Shown: positions 10,408-18,818 of the stretch, piece after piece | Numbering within the stretch: position 1 is the first letter of the stretch | Layout of the letters: each line of letters opens with the position of its first letter | Assembly (NCBI GenBank): GCA_012927595.1 | Contig: JABBOW010000208.1 | Span: 1 to 38,814, forward strand | Origin: Cellulomonas sp. | GTDB taxonomy: Bacteria > Actinomycetota > Actinomycetes > Actinomycetales > Cellulomonadaceae | Length of the DNA stretch: 38,814 bases | Direction of reading: 5' to 3' | The notes under the pieces: model-generated | Told to the model about the DNA's origin: nothing | The model's database searches: none | The model's input: only the letters and a program-made list of their open reading frames with translations | Translations under genes and position numbers: made by a program

Positions 10408-10453
10408 CCCGCCCGCCCCGCGGATCTGGTTGGCTTCGCCCCGGAGGTGATCC

Positions 10454-11161
10454 GTGGACCTGATCACGCAGATCTGGGAACGCGCGACGACGACGCAGGA
10501 ACCGCCGTCGGGCGAGGTCGTGCTGCTCACGGCCGGGGTGGCGCTGGTGTGCCTCATCGTGCCGACGCTCTGGCACCTGACCCGGCACGTCCTGACCATC
10601 GTCCACGAGAGTGCGCACGCGACGGTCGCGGTGCTGACCGGGCGGCGGCTCGCGGGCGTCCGGCTGCACTCCGACACGTCGGGGCTCACGCTCTCGGTCG
10701 GCAAGCCGCGCGGCCCCGGGATGATTGCGATGGCGTTCGCCGGGTACACCGGGCCGGCGGTCCTCGGGCTCGCCGCCGCGTGGGTGCTCGGGCGGGGCTA
10801 TGCCGTCGGGCTGCTCTGGCTGCTCGTCGTCGCCCTCGGGCTGCTGCTCGTGCAGATCCGTAACTGGTACGGGCTCTGGACCGTGCTCGTCAGCCTGGCC
10901 GCGCTCGTCGCTCTCACGTGGTGGGCCACGCCGGTGTGGCAGTCGGGATTCGCCTACGGGCTGACCTGGTTCCTGCTGCTCGGTGCCCCGCGGGCTGTGG
11001 TCGAGCTGCAGTCATCCCGGCACCGCTCGCGAGGCGCCCGCACATCCGACGCCGACATCCTGGCCAGACTGACGCACGTGCCCGGCCTGGTCTGGGTCGG
11101 GGTGTTCCTCGTCGTGACGGTCGGCGCGCTCGCCTGGGCCGCGACGCTGCTCGTGCGGTAG
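10454..11161 (+). CDS. M50B-like membrane protein (putative site-2-type protease)
   Basis: A 235-aa multi-pass membrane protein of the peptidase M50B-like family. The metal-binding HExxH motif is HESAH (51-55), in a membrane segment, and five or six hydrophobic helices follow. The second metal ligand region, typically NxxPxxxxDG or similar in M50 enzymes, is not obvious, so catalytic activity is uncertain; many M50B-like actinobacterial proteins share this simplified layout. GTG 10454 is the start because GGAGGTGA (10442-10449) lies 4 bases upstream. It is probably expressed with the preceding DUF2993 gene and convergent with the repeat-protein gene at 11183. Confidence 0.8.
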   Translation: MDLITQIWERATTTQEPPSGEVVLLTAGVALVCLIVPTLWHLTRHVLTIVHESAHATVAVLTGRRLAGVRLHSDTSGLTLSVGKPRGPGMIAMAFAGYTGPAVLGLAAAWVLGRGYAVGLLWLLVVALGLLLVQIRNWYGLWTVLVSLAALVALTWWATPVWQSGFAYGLTWFLLLGAPRAVVELQSSRHRSRGARTSDADILARLTHVPGLVWVGVFLVVTVGALAWAATLLVR

Positions 11162-11182
11162 CGCTGGTCGGCGTGGACTCGG

Positions 11183-11482
11183 CTACTCGACGATCTGGTC
11201 GGACTCGAGACGTTCCGCGAGCGTCTCGTCTCCCTCGACAGGGTTGCGCAGATGGCGAGGGGCCTGCTCGCGGACGTCGTCCGACTCGATGCGCTCCGCC
11301 AAGGTCTCGCTCGTTCCAGGGACCGGGTGGATGTGCTCGGGCTGCTGCTCGCGGAGGTCGTCCGACTCGATGCGCTCCGCCAAGGTCTCGCTCGTCCCAG
11401 GGACGGGGTGGACGTGCTCGGGCTGCTGCTCGCGGAGGTCGTCGGATTCGATCCGCTCCGCCATCTCGTCATCGGGCCGCAT
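11183..11482 (-). CDS. Acidic protein of tandem 27-residue repeats
   Basis: A 99-aa acidic protein made almost only of a repeat. After MRPD come three 27-residue units and a 14-residue final unit; each carries AERIESDD(L/V)REQ or a close variant, then a linker with HPVPGTS or NPVEGD. Units 1 and 2 differ at only four positions. The consensus core, ETLAERIESDD, is probably helical. ATG 11482 has GGAGAGG about 7 bases upstream. I know of no named family. It is transcribed away from the giant helicase gene, and the two share a 134-bp divergent intergenic region. Confidence 0.7.
   Translation of the reverse strand: MRPDDEMAERIESDDLREQQPEHVHPVPGTSETLAERIESDDLREQQPEHIHPVPGTSETLAERIESDDVREQAPRHLRNPVEGDETLAERLESDQIVE
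11276..11470. repeat. 81-bp tandem DNA repeats
   Basis: The DNA itself repeats with a period of exactly 81 bp (starting at 11276, 11357 and 11438, the last partial), with few changes between the first two copies. A more diverged copy lies at about 11195-11275. These are the coding repeats of the 99-aa repeat protein; the near identity suggests recent duplication and a tendency to vary in copy number. Confidence 0.85.
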
Positions 11483-11603
11483 GAGGCACCTCTCCTCGGT
11501 TTGTTCTCGTCACTCCATGAAACCCTGGGACGACGTGGTCCGCAACCCGTCGCGTGGTGCTCGTTCCGGGCCGCGTCCGTCGCGCGCTGGACGGGCATAT
11601 CGG

Positions 11604-11616
11604 TAGCCTCGAGGAG
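11604..11616 (+). promoter_or_regulatory. Leaderless -10 box for the giant helicase gene
   Basis: TAGCCT (11604-11609) matches TAnnnT and ends 7 bases before ATG 11617, so transcription would begin at the start codon. GAGGAG directly abuts the ATG and is too close to serve as a normal ribosome-binding site. Confidence 0.5.
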
Positions 11617-14600
11617 ATGCCTCCCGAGACCAGCCTGACCGCCACGGACCTCGAGGTCGACGCTGCCCCGGTGCTGTCCTACCCGATGGCGCACAACCGG
11701 CTGGCTGTCGTCCGCCGCATCGCCGTGAGGCATCGCGGGCCCGCGGTGGCGGGTGCGAGTGTCCAGGTCGAGGTTCGCGACGTCGAAGGTCGGATCGGCA
11801 CCGCGTGGGAACAGCTCGTCGACCTCGCGCCGGACGCCGTGACGCAGCTGACCGACATCGACCTGCGCCTTGACGCGGACGCGATGCTGCAGCTCGAGGA
11901 GCAGCAGCCCGGGCAGGTCGTGGTGCGTGTGCTGGGCGACGGAGTGCTGCTCGCCGAGCGCTCGCTGCCGGTCGAGCTGCTCGCAGCCCGGCAGTGGGTC
12001 GCGGTGCCGTCCCTGCTCGCGGTCGAGCTGCTCGCGGCGTTCGTCATGCCGAACCACCCGGCGGTCGCGGCGCTCGTGGCCGAGGCGTCGGTGCTGCTCG
12101 AGGAGCGCACCGGGAGGCCGTTGACATCAGCGTACGACGAGGGTCCCGAGCGGGTCGACGCGACGGTGCGCGCGCTGTTCGACGCGATGCAGGCCCGTCG
12201 GATCCGCGCCATCGAGGCGCCCGCGAGCTGGTCCGAGGTCGGGCAGAAGGTTCGGACGCCCGACGAGGTCCTCGACGGCGGTTCCGGCACCTGCCTCGAC
12301 ACGCTCGTCGTCCTCGCCGCTGCGCTCGAGCTCGCGGGCGTCCGCCCGTTGCTCTGGCTCGCCGAGGGGCACGCGTTCGGAGGCTACTGGCGTGAGGAGG
12401 CGGCGCTCGGCGCGATCGCCCAGACGGATCCGGGCGACGTCGCGGCGATCGTCAACCTGGTCGACCTCGGGCTGGTCCGGCTGATCGATCAGACGCTGGT
12501 GACCGTGCGCGAGGAGCCCGCGACGTTCGACCAGGCTCACCCAGCGGCGTACTCGCGGTGGCTGACGGGCGACCTGGACCGGATCCTTGGCGTCGTCGAC
12601 GTGTGGCGGGCGCGGCGGGCCGGAGTCCTACCGCTGCCGGCCCGGACGCTAGGGGCCGACGGGACCGTCGTGATCACGCAGTACCGTGCGCCGGAGCGGT
12701 CCGGGCTGACCGCGGAACGGTCCGCTACATCGGCGGGTGCGCTGCGCGGCGTCGCTGCCGGGCCGGTCGTCGGAGGCATGCCGGAGAGCGCGGCCGAGCC
12801 CGGTGGCTCGCCGGAGCCTGCGGCCCCACCCGTACCCGCACGCGTGCGGCAGTGGAAGAACGCCCTGCTCGACCTGTCGCTGCGTAACCGGCTCCTCAAC
12901 TTCTCGCCGCGGTCGGCGGTCGCGCTCGCGGTCCCCGCGGGTCACCTGGGGGTGGTCGAGGACGCGCTGCACGCTGGGCACGCGGTGCACCTGCTCCCCG
13001 CCGACCAGCTCGAGGAGCTCCAGGTCGCGCGCGGGATCCGCACGGGCCGTGACCTGCCGGACGACCAGCGCGCCGAGCTGTTCGGCCAGCGCACCACGCT
13101 GTTCACCGACCTGCCGGCCGTCGTGTATGCCAGCCGGCTGCGCAGCCTCGCGTACAAGGCACGCACGGTCGTCGAGGAGACGGGCGCCAACAACCTGTAC
13201 GTCGCGTTCGGTTCGCTCGTGTGGTCGCTCGACGGTCGCGAGCTGCGCTCGCCGCTCGTGCTGGTCCCGGTCCGGCTCGTGACCCGGTCGCGCGAGCGGG
13301 CGTACCGGATCGAGCTCGACGAGGCCGGCGCCAGCACCCCGAACTACTGCCTGCTGGAGAAGCTGCGCCAGGTGCACGGGCTCAGCGTGCCCGGTCTCGC
13401 CGAGCCCACCGAGGACGGCGCAGGCATCGACCTGGCCGGGGCGCTCCTCGCGATGCGCACCGCGCTCGCGGCCGAGGGTCTCGGCTACCGGGTCGAGGAG
13501 ACGGTTGACCTCGCGGTCCTGCAGTTCGCGAAGTACCGGCTGTGGAAGGACCTCGACGAGAGCTGGCCGGTACTGGCGACGAACTCCCTGGTCAGGCACT
13601 TGATCGAGACGCCGACGGACCCGTTCGTCGATCCGGTCGCGCCGGTGGCACCCGACGGCGATCCGGCGCGCACGGATCTCGACGAGCTCGCGGCGGCGTG
13701 CCCGGTCCCGGCCGACGCGTCGCAGCTGACCGCGGTGGCCGACGCGGTCGCGGGTCGCACGTTCGTGCTCGAGGGACCCCCGGGGACCGGCAAGTCGCAG
13801 ACCATCACGAATCTGCTCACGCGTGCTGTCGCCGACGGCAAGCGGGTGCTGTTCGTCGCCGAGAAGCGTGCCGCCCTCGACGTCGTGCGCGCCCGGCTCG
13901 ACGAGGTCGGCCTGGGGCCGTTCTCGCTCGACCTGCACGACAAGGGCAGCAAGCCGTCCGCCGTCCGCGCCCAGGTCCGAGCCGCGCTCGACCACACGGT
14001 CGACGTCGACGAGCAGGGCCTCGAGGTCGAGCTGGAGACGCTGCGCGCTGCGCGGAGCGCCCTGGCCCGGTACGCCGAGCGGCTGCATGCGCCGAACGGC
14101 GCGGGGCTGTCCTTCTACTCGGCGCGCACGAACCTGCTCGCGCTCGGCGGCGGTGTGGTCGGCGGCGCCGTGGGCCGTGCGGCGCCCGGGCCGGTGCTCT
14201 CCGTCCCGGTCGACCTGCTCGACGCCACGGGGGCCACGCGCCTCGCGGGCGTCCGGCGCGCGCTCGAGCTGCTCCCCGACACCGCCGAGCCCGCCCGGCC
14301 GCGGCCTGACCACCCGTGGGGATTCGTGGGGCTCGCCGACCCGGCGCGAACCGACCTCCCTGCCGTGGCACGCGCCGTCGGAGCCGTCGACGCCGCGCTG
14401 CGGACTGCGACCCTGCACGTCGGGCCCGCGACCCCTGCCCTGGGCGCCGCGCGTCACCACGTCGACCTCGCGACGCTCGCGAACCTCACCGCCGCCGACG
14501 GCGTCACGCTCGACGAGCTGGACGACAGCCGGGCGCCCCGGTGGCGTGCCGCCGCCGAGGCGCTCGTCGACGAGGTGGCCTCGTTTGGGACCACGCCGCA

Positions 14601-17600
14601 CCCTGGTCTCGAGCTCGTGGTGCCCGACGGGCTCGGGCTGCCGCTCGGCGACCTCGCCGTCGAGGCGCACGCCGCGGCCGCGTCGAGCTGGTTCGGACGC
14701 CGTCGGCGTCTCGCCAGGATCGCCGAGCACCTGCGCCCGGGACTGCGCCTCGGGGCGATCGTCAAGCCGGCCCGCGTCCCCGAGCTCACGGCCTCGCTCG
14801 CAGCGCTGCAGGCCGCGGCCGAGAACCTCGCGTTCCGTGCCGAGCAGCTCGCCGGCATCGCACTGCCCGCCACCTGGAACCCGATGGTGCCTGAGGCCCT
14901 TGACGAGCTCACTGCGCAGGTCGAGTGGCTGACCTGGGCGGGTGCGGCGGTCAACCCTGACAGCGACGACCCGACCGCCGACCTGTTCGTCCGGGCCTTG
15001 CGTGAGCTCATGGCCGACGGTGGCCGTGGCGCGATGGCGGCCGGCACCGTCGAGGGGCTCGACGAGCTCGCGCGGGCGGCGGCCGCGCTCATGACGACGG
15101 TCGCCTCGACGCCCGAGCAGGTCGCGCGGTGGAGCGCGGACGTGGGCGTGGTCGGACGCTGGATCGTGACCGCAGAGGGCAGGGCGACGCGGCCGACGGA
15201 CGACGACGCACCCGTCCGGCGCGGCGGCGATCGCCCGGCCGAGATCGACCCTGTGCCGCTCACCCGCTGGGTCGCGTTCGTCGGCGCCCTCGAGCCGCTG
15301 CGGCACGCCGGCCTGCTGGCAGCACGCGAGGCGCTGCTCCTGGGCACCGTGGACTCGACGGCCGCGGTCAATGCGCTCGGCCGCGGCGTGGCGCTGGCGT
15401 CGGCCCGCGAGCGTCGCGCGGCCACCGGGCTCGACGGGTTCGACCCCCTGGTCCAGGAGCACACGGTCGAGCGGTTTACCGCGTCGGCGCGAACGGTCCG
15501 CGACCTGCAGCGCGCAGCGATTCCCGGCGAGATCGTTCGGGGGCGCGAGCTCGACGCGGACTCGGCCGTCGGGCCGGTCGGTGCGCTCAGGCGTGAGCTC
15601 GCTCGGCAGCGTGGCGGGCTCGGGGTGCGCGGGCTCATGGCGACGTACGGGGATCTCATCACGCGGGTGCTGCCGTGCGTGCTCGTGAGCCCGGACTCCC
15701 TCGCCCGGTTCTTCCCCGTGCAGGAGCACCTGTTCGACCTGGTGGTGTTCGACGAGGCGTCGCAGATCCGCGTCGCCGACGCTGTCGGGGCCATGGGCCG
15801 GGCGCGGAGCGTCGTCGTCGTCGGCGACTCGCAGCAGCTGCCGCCCACGTCGTTCGCCGAGGTCAGCGGCGGCGACCCGCTCGACGACCCGGACGACAGC
15901 GTGCTGGGCGCCCTGACCGTCGAGGACGAGGAGAGCATCCTGTCCGAGTGCGTCCAGGCGCGGGTGCCCCGGCACTGGCTCAGCTGGCACTACCGCAGCC
16001 AGGACGAGTCGCTCATCGCGTTCAGCAACCACCAGTACTACGAGGACCGGCTGAGCTCCTTCCCGGCGCCGTCGTCGGGAAGGGCCGACCCCGGCCCGGG
16101 CGGGTACGGCGTGAGCCTCGTGCGCGTCGACGGGACGTTCCACCGCTCTGCCCGCCGCGAGGACGGGACCAGCGGTCTCCTGCGCACGAACCCGGTCGAG
16201 GCCCAGGCCGTCGTCGAGGAGATCCGGCGCCGGTTCGATGCCCAGCCCGGGCGGGTGCCGTCGCTCGGCGTCGTCACGTTCAACGCCCAGCAGCGGACGC
16301 TCATCGAGTCGATGCTGCGGGACTCAGGCGACGACCGGCTCGTCGAGGCGCTCGACGGCAACCCGCCGGACGGTACCGACGCCGACGCCCATGGGACCCA
16401 TGGTCACGCGACGAGCGGCGAGGGGCTGTTCGTCAAGAACCTCGAGAACGTCCAGGGCGATGAGCGCGACACCATCCTGTTCTCGACCGCCTTCTCCGTG
16501 AACGAGCGAGGCTACCTGCCGCTCAACTTCGGGCCGCTCAACCGTGACGGTGGGCAACGTCGGCTGAATGTGGCCGTCACCCGTGCGCGGCGACAGGTGG
16601 TCGTCTTCACGTCGTTCGACCCAGAGCAGCTGCGCGCCGAGGAGACCCAGAGTGTCGGGATCAAGCACCTGCGCGCCTACCTCGACCTGGCGGCGACGGG
16701 TTCGCGGACTGGCTCGCGGACGGTCTCAGTGGCGGGGCGACGGCCGGCCGTCGTCGACCGGCACCGCGAGCAGGTCGCCGACGCGCTGCGCGTGCGGGGG
16801 TACGTGGTCCGGACCGACGTGGGGCTCTCGGAGTTCCGCATCGACCTCGTGATCGCCGACCCGAGGGCCCCCGACCGACCGCTCGTCGCGGTCCTGCTCG
16901 ACGGCCCCGGATGGGCCGCGCGGCGCACAGTCGGTGACCGCGATGGGCTGCCGCTCGAGGTGCTCGGACGGATGCTGCGGTGGCCCGCGGTCGAGCGCGT
17001 CTGGCTGCCGGCCTGGCTCGCGGAACCAAACGACGTGCTCGACGATCTGATCGCTGCGGTCGAGGCAGCGGCCGCCGATGTTCCACGTGAAACTGCTGGT
17101 CAGCCGCATGTTTCCGGGCCTGTTCAAGCGTCGCGTCAACGGCGAGGAGTCTCGTCGCTACCGCGGGCTGCGCCGACAGACCAGCCTGAGTCGAGCGTCG
17201 AGCCCGAACCGAGCGTCGAGCCCGACCCGACGGTCCGGCCCGGGCCGACGGAGCTGGTGCAATTCGCGCCGTGGGAGCCGAGGGTCGCGGGCGACCGCGC
17301 GGTCCTCGACGGACTCCCTGGCGAGCGCGCCGCGGCCCAGGTCCGCTCGGTCATCGAGGAGGTCGTCGCAGCCGAGGGCCCGCTGCACCTCGACCGGCTC
17401 ACGCGCCTCGTCGCGGCGTCGTTCGGGCTTTCGCGGATGACTCCTGCGCGCGCGGCCGCGATCGCAGCGCAGGTGCCGGCTGATCTCCTCGCGGACGACG
17501 CGTCGACCGGCGGCGACTCGGCATCGGACGACGGTGACTCCGCCTCGCGTGACGGCGCGTCTCGTGATGCCGGCCGCTTCGCCTGGCCACGCGAACTCGA

Positions 17601-17874
17601 CCCAGCGACCTGGACCGGCTACCGCTGCGCGGCACCCGGCACGACGCGGGCGATCGAGCAGGTTCCGATGCGCGAGATCGCGAACGTCATGGTCGCGCTC
17701 GTCCGGGCCTCCGCCGCGATGACCGAGGCCGAGCTGCTGCGTGCGACGCTGGCGGAGCTGGGCAAGGCCCGCATGACGGCGACCAACCGGACGAGGCTGC
17801 TCGCGGCGCTCGGCACCACGGTCGACACCGGGCGCTCGCAGGTGTCGCCGGCCGGGTTCGTCACGGCGCCCTGA
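11617..17874 (+). CDS. Giant DUF4011/SF1 helicase with nuclease-fold and DUF3320 domains
   Basis: A 2085-aa multidomain protein. Residues about 1-330 hold a beta-rich segment and a transglutaminase-like Cys/His pair (GSGTCLD, Cys226; EGHAFGGYW, His252). DUF4011 begins near 409 (ALLDLSLRNRLLNF). The SF1 helicase core has Walker A GPPGTGKS (720-727), Walker B FDEAS (D1379), GDSQQLPP, and VAVTRARR (about 1652-1659). A Vsr/MTES_1575-like nuclease-fold domain (about 1716-1815) and a DUF3320 region (about 1915-1965) complete it; between them is a Ser/Pro/Glu-rich linker. Family relatives of this order are large DNA/RNA helicase-nucleases; I recall such proteins in catalogues of anti-phage candidates but cannot verify this. 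ATG 11617 is preferred for its leaderless -10; the frame is open to 11554. It is divergent from the repeat protein. Confidence 0.9.
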   Translation: MPPETSLTATDLEVDAAPVLSYPMAHNRLAVVRRIAVRHRGPAVAGASVQVEVRDVEGRIGTAWEQLVDLAPDAVTQLTDIDLRLDADAMLQLEEQQPGQVVVRVLGDGVLLAERSLPVELLAARQWVAVPSLLAVELLAAFVMPNHPAVAALVAEASVLLEERTGRPLTSAYDEGPERVDATVRALFDAMQARRIRAIEAPASWSEVGQKVRTPDEVLDGGSGTCLDTLVVLAAALELAGVRPLLWLAEGHAFGGYWREEAALGAIAQTDPGDVAAIVNLVDLGLVRLIDQTLVTVREEPATFDQAHPAAYSRWLTGDLDRILGVVDVWRARRAGVLPLPARTLGADGTVVITQYRAPERSGLTAERSATSAGALRGVAAGPVVGGMPESAAEPGGSPEPAAPPVPARVRQWKNALLDLSLRNRLLNFSPRSAVALAVPAGHLGVVEDALHAGHAVHLLPADQLEELQVARGIRTGRDLPDDQRAELFGQRTTLFTDLPAVVYASRLRSLAYKARTVVEETGANNLYVAFGSLVWSLDGRELRSPLVLVPVRLVTRSRERAYRIELDEAGASTPNYCLLEKLRQVHGLSVPGLAEPTEDGAGIDLAGALLAMRTALAAEGLGYRVEETVDLAVLQFAKYRLWKDLDESWPVLATNSLVRHLIETPTDPFVDPVAPVAPDGDPARTDLDELAAACPVPADASQLTAVADAVAGRTFVLEGPPGTGKSQTITNLLTRAVADGKRVLFVAEKRAALDVVRARLDEVGLGPFSLDLHDKGSKPSAVRAQVRAALDHTVDVDEQGLEVELETLRAARSALARYAERLHAPNGAGLSFYSARTNLLALGGGVVGGAVGRAAPGPVLSVPVDLLDATGATRLAGVRRALELLPDTAEPARPRPDHPWGFVGLADPARTDLPAVARAVGAVDAALRTATLHVGPATPALGAARHHVDLATLANLTAADGVTLDELDDSRAPRWRAAAEALVDEVASFGTTPHPGLELVVPDGLGLPLGDLAVEAHAAAASSWFGRRRRLARIAEHLRPGLRLGAIVKPARVPELTASLAALQAAAENLAFRAEQLAGIALPATWNPMVPEALDELTAQVEWLTWAGAAVNPDSDDPTADLFVRALRELMADGGRGAMAAGTVEGLDELARAAAALMTTVASTPEQVARWSADVGVVGRWIVTAEGRATRPTDDDAPVRRGGDRPAEIDPVPLTRWVAFVGALEPLRHAGLLAAREALLLGTVDSTAAVNALGRGVALASARERRAATGLDGFDPLVQEHTVERFTASARTVRDLQRAAIPGEIVRGRELDADSAVGPVGALRRELARQRGGLGVRGLMATYGDLITRVLPCVLVSPDSLARFFPVQEHLFDLVVFDEASQIRVADAVGAMGRARSVVVVGDSQQLPPTSFAEVSGGDPLDDPDDSVLGALTVEDEESILSECVQARVPRHWLSWHYRSQDESLIAFSNHQYYEDRLSSFPAPSSGRADPGPGGYGVSLVRVDGTFHRSARREDGTSGLLRTNPVEAQAVVEEIRRRFDAQPGRVPSLGVVTFNAQQRTLIESMLRDSGDDRLVEALDGNPPDGTDADAHGTHGHATSGEGLFVKNLENVQGDERDTILFSTAFSVNERGYLPLNFGPLNRDGGQRRLNVAVTRARRQVVVFTSFDPEQLRAEETQSVGIKHLRAYLDLAATGSRTGSRTVSVAGRRPAVVDRHREQVADALRVRGYVVRTDVGLSEFRIDLVIADPRAPDRPLVAVLLDGPGWAARRTVGDRDGLPLEVLGRMLRWPAVERVWLPAWLAEPNDVLDDLIAAVEAAAADVPRETAGQPHVSGPVQASRQRRGVSSLPRAAPTDQPESSVEPEPSVEPDPTVRPGPTELVQFAPWEPRVAGDRAVLDGLPGERAAAQVRSVIEEVVAAEGPLHLDRLTRLVAASFGLSRMTPARAAAIAAQVPADLLADDASTGGDSASDDGDSASRDGASRDAGRFAWPRELDPATWTGYRCAAPGTTRAIEQVPMREIANVMVALVRASAAMTEAELLRATLAELGKARMTATNRTRLLAALGTTVDTGRSQVSPAGFVTAP
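17079..17094. other. parS-like ParB-binding site
   Basis: TGTTCCACGTGAAACT matches the parS consensus TGTTnCACGTGAAACA at every defined base except the last. Against the perfect palindrome GTTTCACGTGAAAC the core differs at one position. It lies inside the giant helicase coding region, which is normal for parS sites. No other CACGTG in the window has such flanks. If bound by ParB, this window lies in the origin-proximal part of the chromosome. Confidence 0.55.
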
Positions 17875-18286
17875 GCTCGGCTCGTCAGACTGGTCCGACG
17901 GCCCCAAGTCCCAACTGCATCTGCGCGTGGCCAACCGGAGGTTCTCCCGCTCAGCCTGGAGGTCCTTGGTGCGAGTCTGATGCAGGAAGAAGAAGCTGCG
18001 CTGGACCCGGGGCTCCTGGCGTGGCGTCTGGCTGCGCGTTGCGAGGCGCAGGGTGGGAGAACAAGCCCGTCGACTGGATCCCGAATGCCCTTGGCGCGCC
18101 GACGGCATTCGGCCTCGATCTGAGTAGGTGTACGGATCCGCCGGGGGAGACGACGGGGCAGACTGAGGACCGCGGAAAGCCACCCGACTGCGGCGCTGAG
18201 CATCTCTGCGACTCCAACAAGGCGTCGCACCATGACATGGGCACTGAGATCTTCGGCTCTCCGGTCGTTTCCCTGGGTCGCGTTGA
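17875..18286. other. Non-coding or decayed DNA after the giant helicase gene
   Basis: I see no gene I can support here. Several short frames exist on both strands, none with a ribosome-binding site, steady third-position bias or a recognisable domain. Base composition is less GC-rich than the neighbouring genes. It leads into a deacetylase pseudogene and is probably degenerate. Confidence 0.5.
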
Positions 18287-18694
18287 CCAGTGGAGTTCAG
18301 TCACCACCCCGCCCTCACGAATGTGCAGATCGCCGACGACCTCGTTGACGCGGAGGTGGCGATCGTCGCTGGCGGCGCGGTTGCGGCGCCGCAGTTCCGG
18401 TTCCCGTACGGCGACCACACCTGCGCGGACATCCGGGCGGTCAACGCCGCGGGCTAGGTACCGGTGCGATGGACGGTGGACACACCAGGCTGGAAGAGCA
18501 CCAGCGGCGGCCAGACCACGGCGACCGTGGAGCAACGCGCCCTGGGCGCCGCCCAGCGGGGCAAGATCGTCGTGATGCACGTCGTCGCCAACCCGGATGA
18601 CGGAACGATCGTCGCCCAAACCCTTCCTTAGGTCATCGCGGGTCTACGCGCCGCGGGCTACGGCTTCGTGACCGTGGACTGGTTGAGCCGCTGA
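18287..18694 (+). pseudogene. Polysaccharide deacetylase (NodB) remnant with two in-frame stops
   Basis: Reading frame 2 recovers the second half of a NodB-homology polysaccharide deacetylase. SHHPALTNVQIADDL (from 18299) corresponds to the H-S/T-x-x-H-P metal motif region; FRFPYGDHTCADIRAVNAAG follows at 18395-18454 with the family's R-x-P-Y/F-G motif. TAG at 18455-18457 interrupts it, then VPVRWTVDTPGWK continues and GKIVVMHV precedes a second TAG at 18629-18631. After that, GLRAAGYGFVTVDWL runs to TGA 18692. The N-terminal half, including the first catalytic Asp-Asp motif, is absent, with a TGA in frame at 18284. Intact members remove acetyl groups from peptidoglycan, xylan or chitin. With two nonsense codons and no N terminus it is a dead gene, unless TAG is read through, for which there is no sign. 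Confidence 0.75.
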
Positions 18695-18818
18695 GCCGGC
18701 ACGACGAGTACGACGACCGCAGAACACGGGCACCGGAGGCGCCGCGTCGACGGCGACTTGCTCTACTTCGGCCTCCTGGGGCTGGGCGCGCAGGAGGCCG
18801 TCGGCGCGGTCGACTGCG

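Noticed and set aside
12649-16143. A 1164-codon open frame on the minus strand opposite the giant helicase gene.
   Set aside because: Composition is Arg/Gly/Pro-rich with no motif, while the plus strand carries complete helicase motifs.
17880-18230. Minus-strand frames containing a coiled-coil-like QAERENLRLATRR, considered as an IS3-type OrfA.
   Set aside because: Only a few residues fit, the surrounding frame does not match a transposase and no insertion-sequence ends were seen.
18021-18575. Open frame of 184 codons on the plus strand in the decayed region.
   Set aside because: No ribosome-binding site or domain; it overlaps the deacetylase remnant in another frame, where a real family is recognisable.
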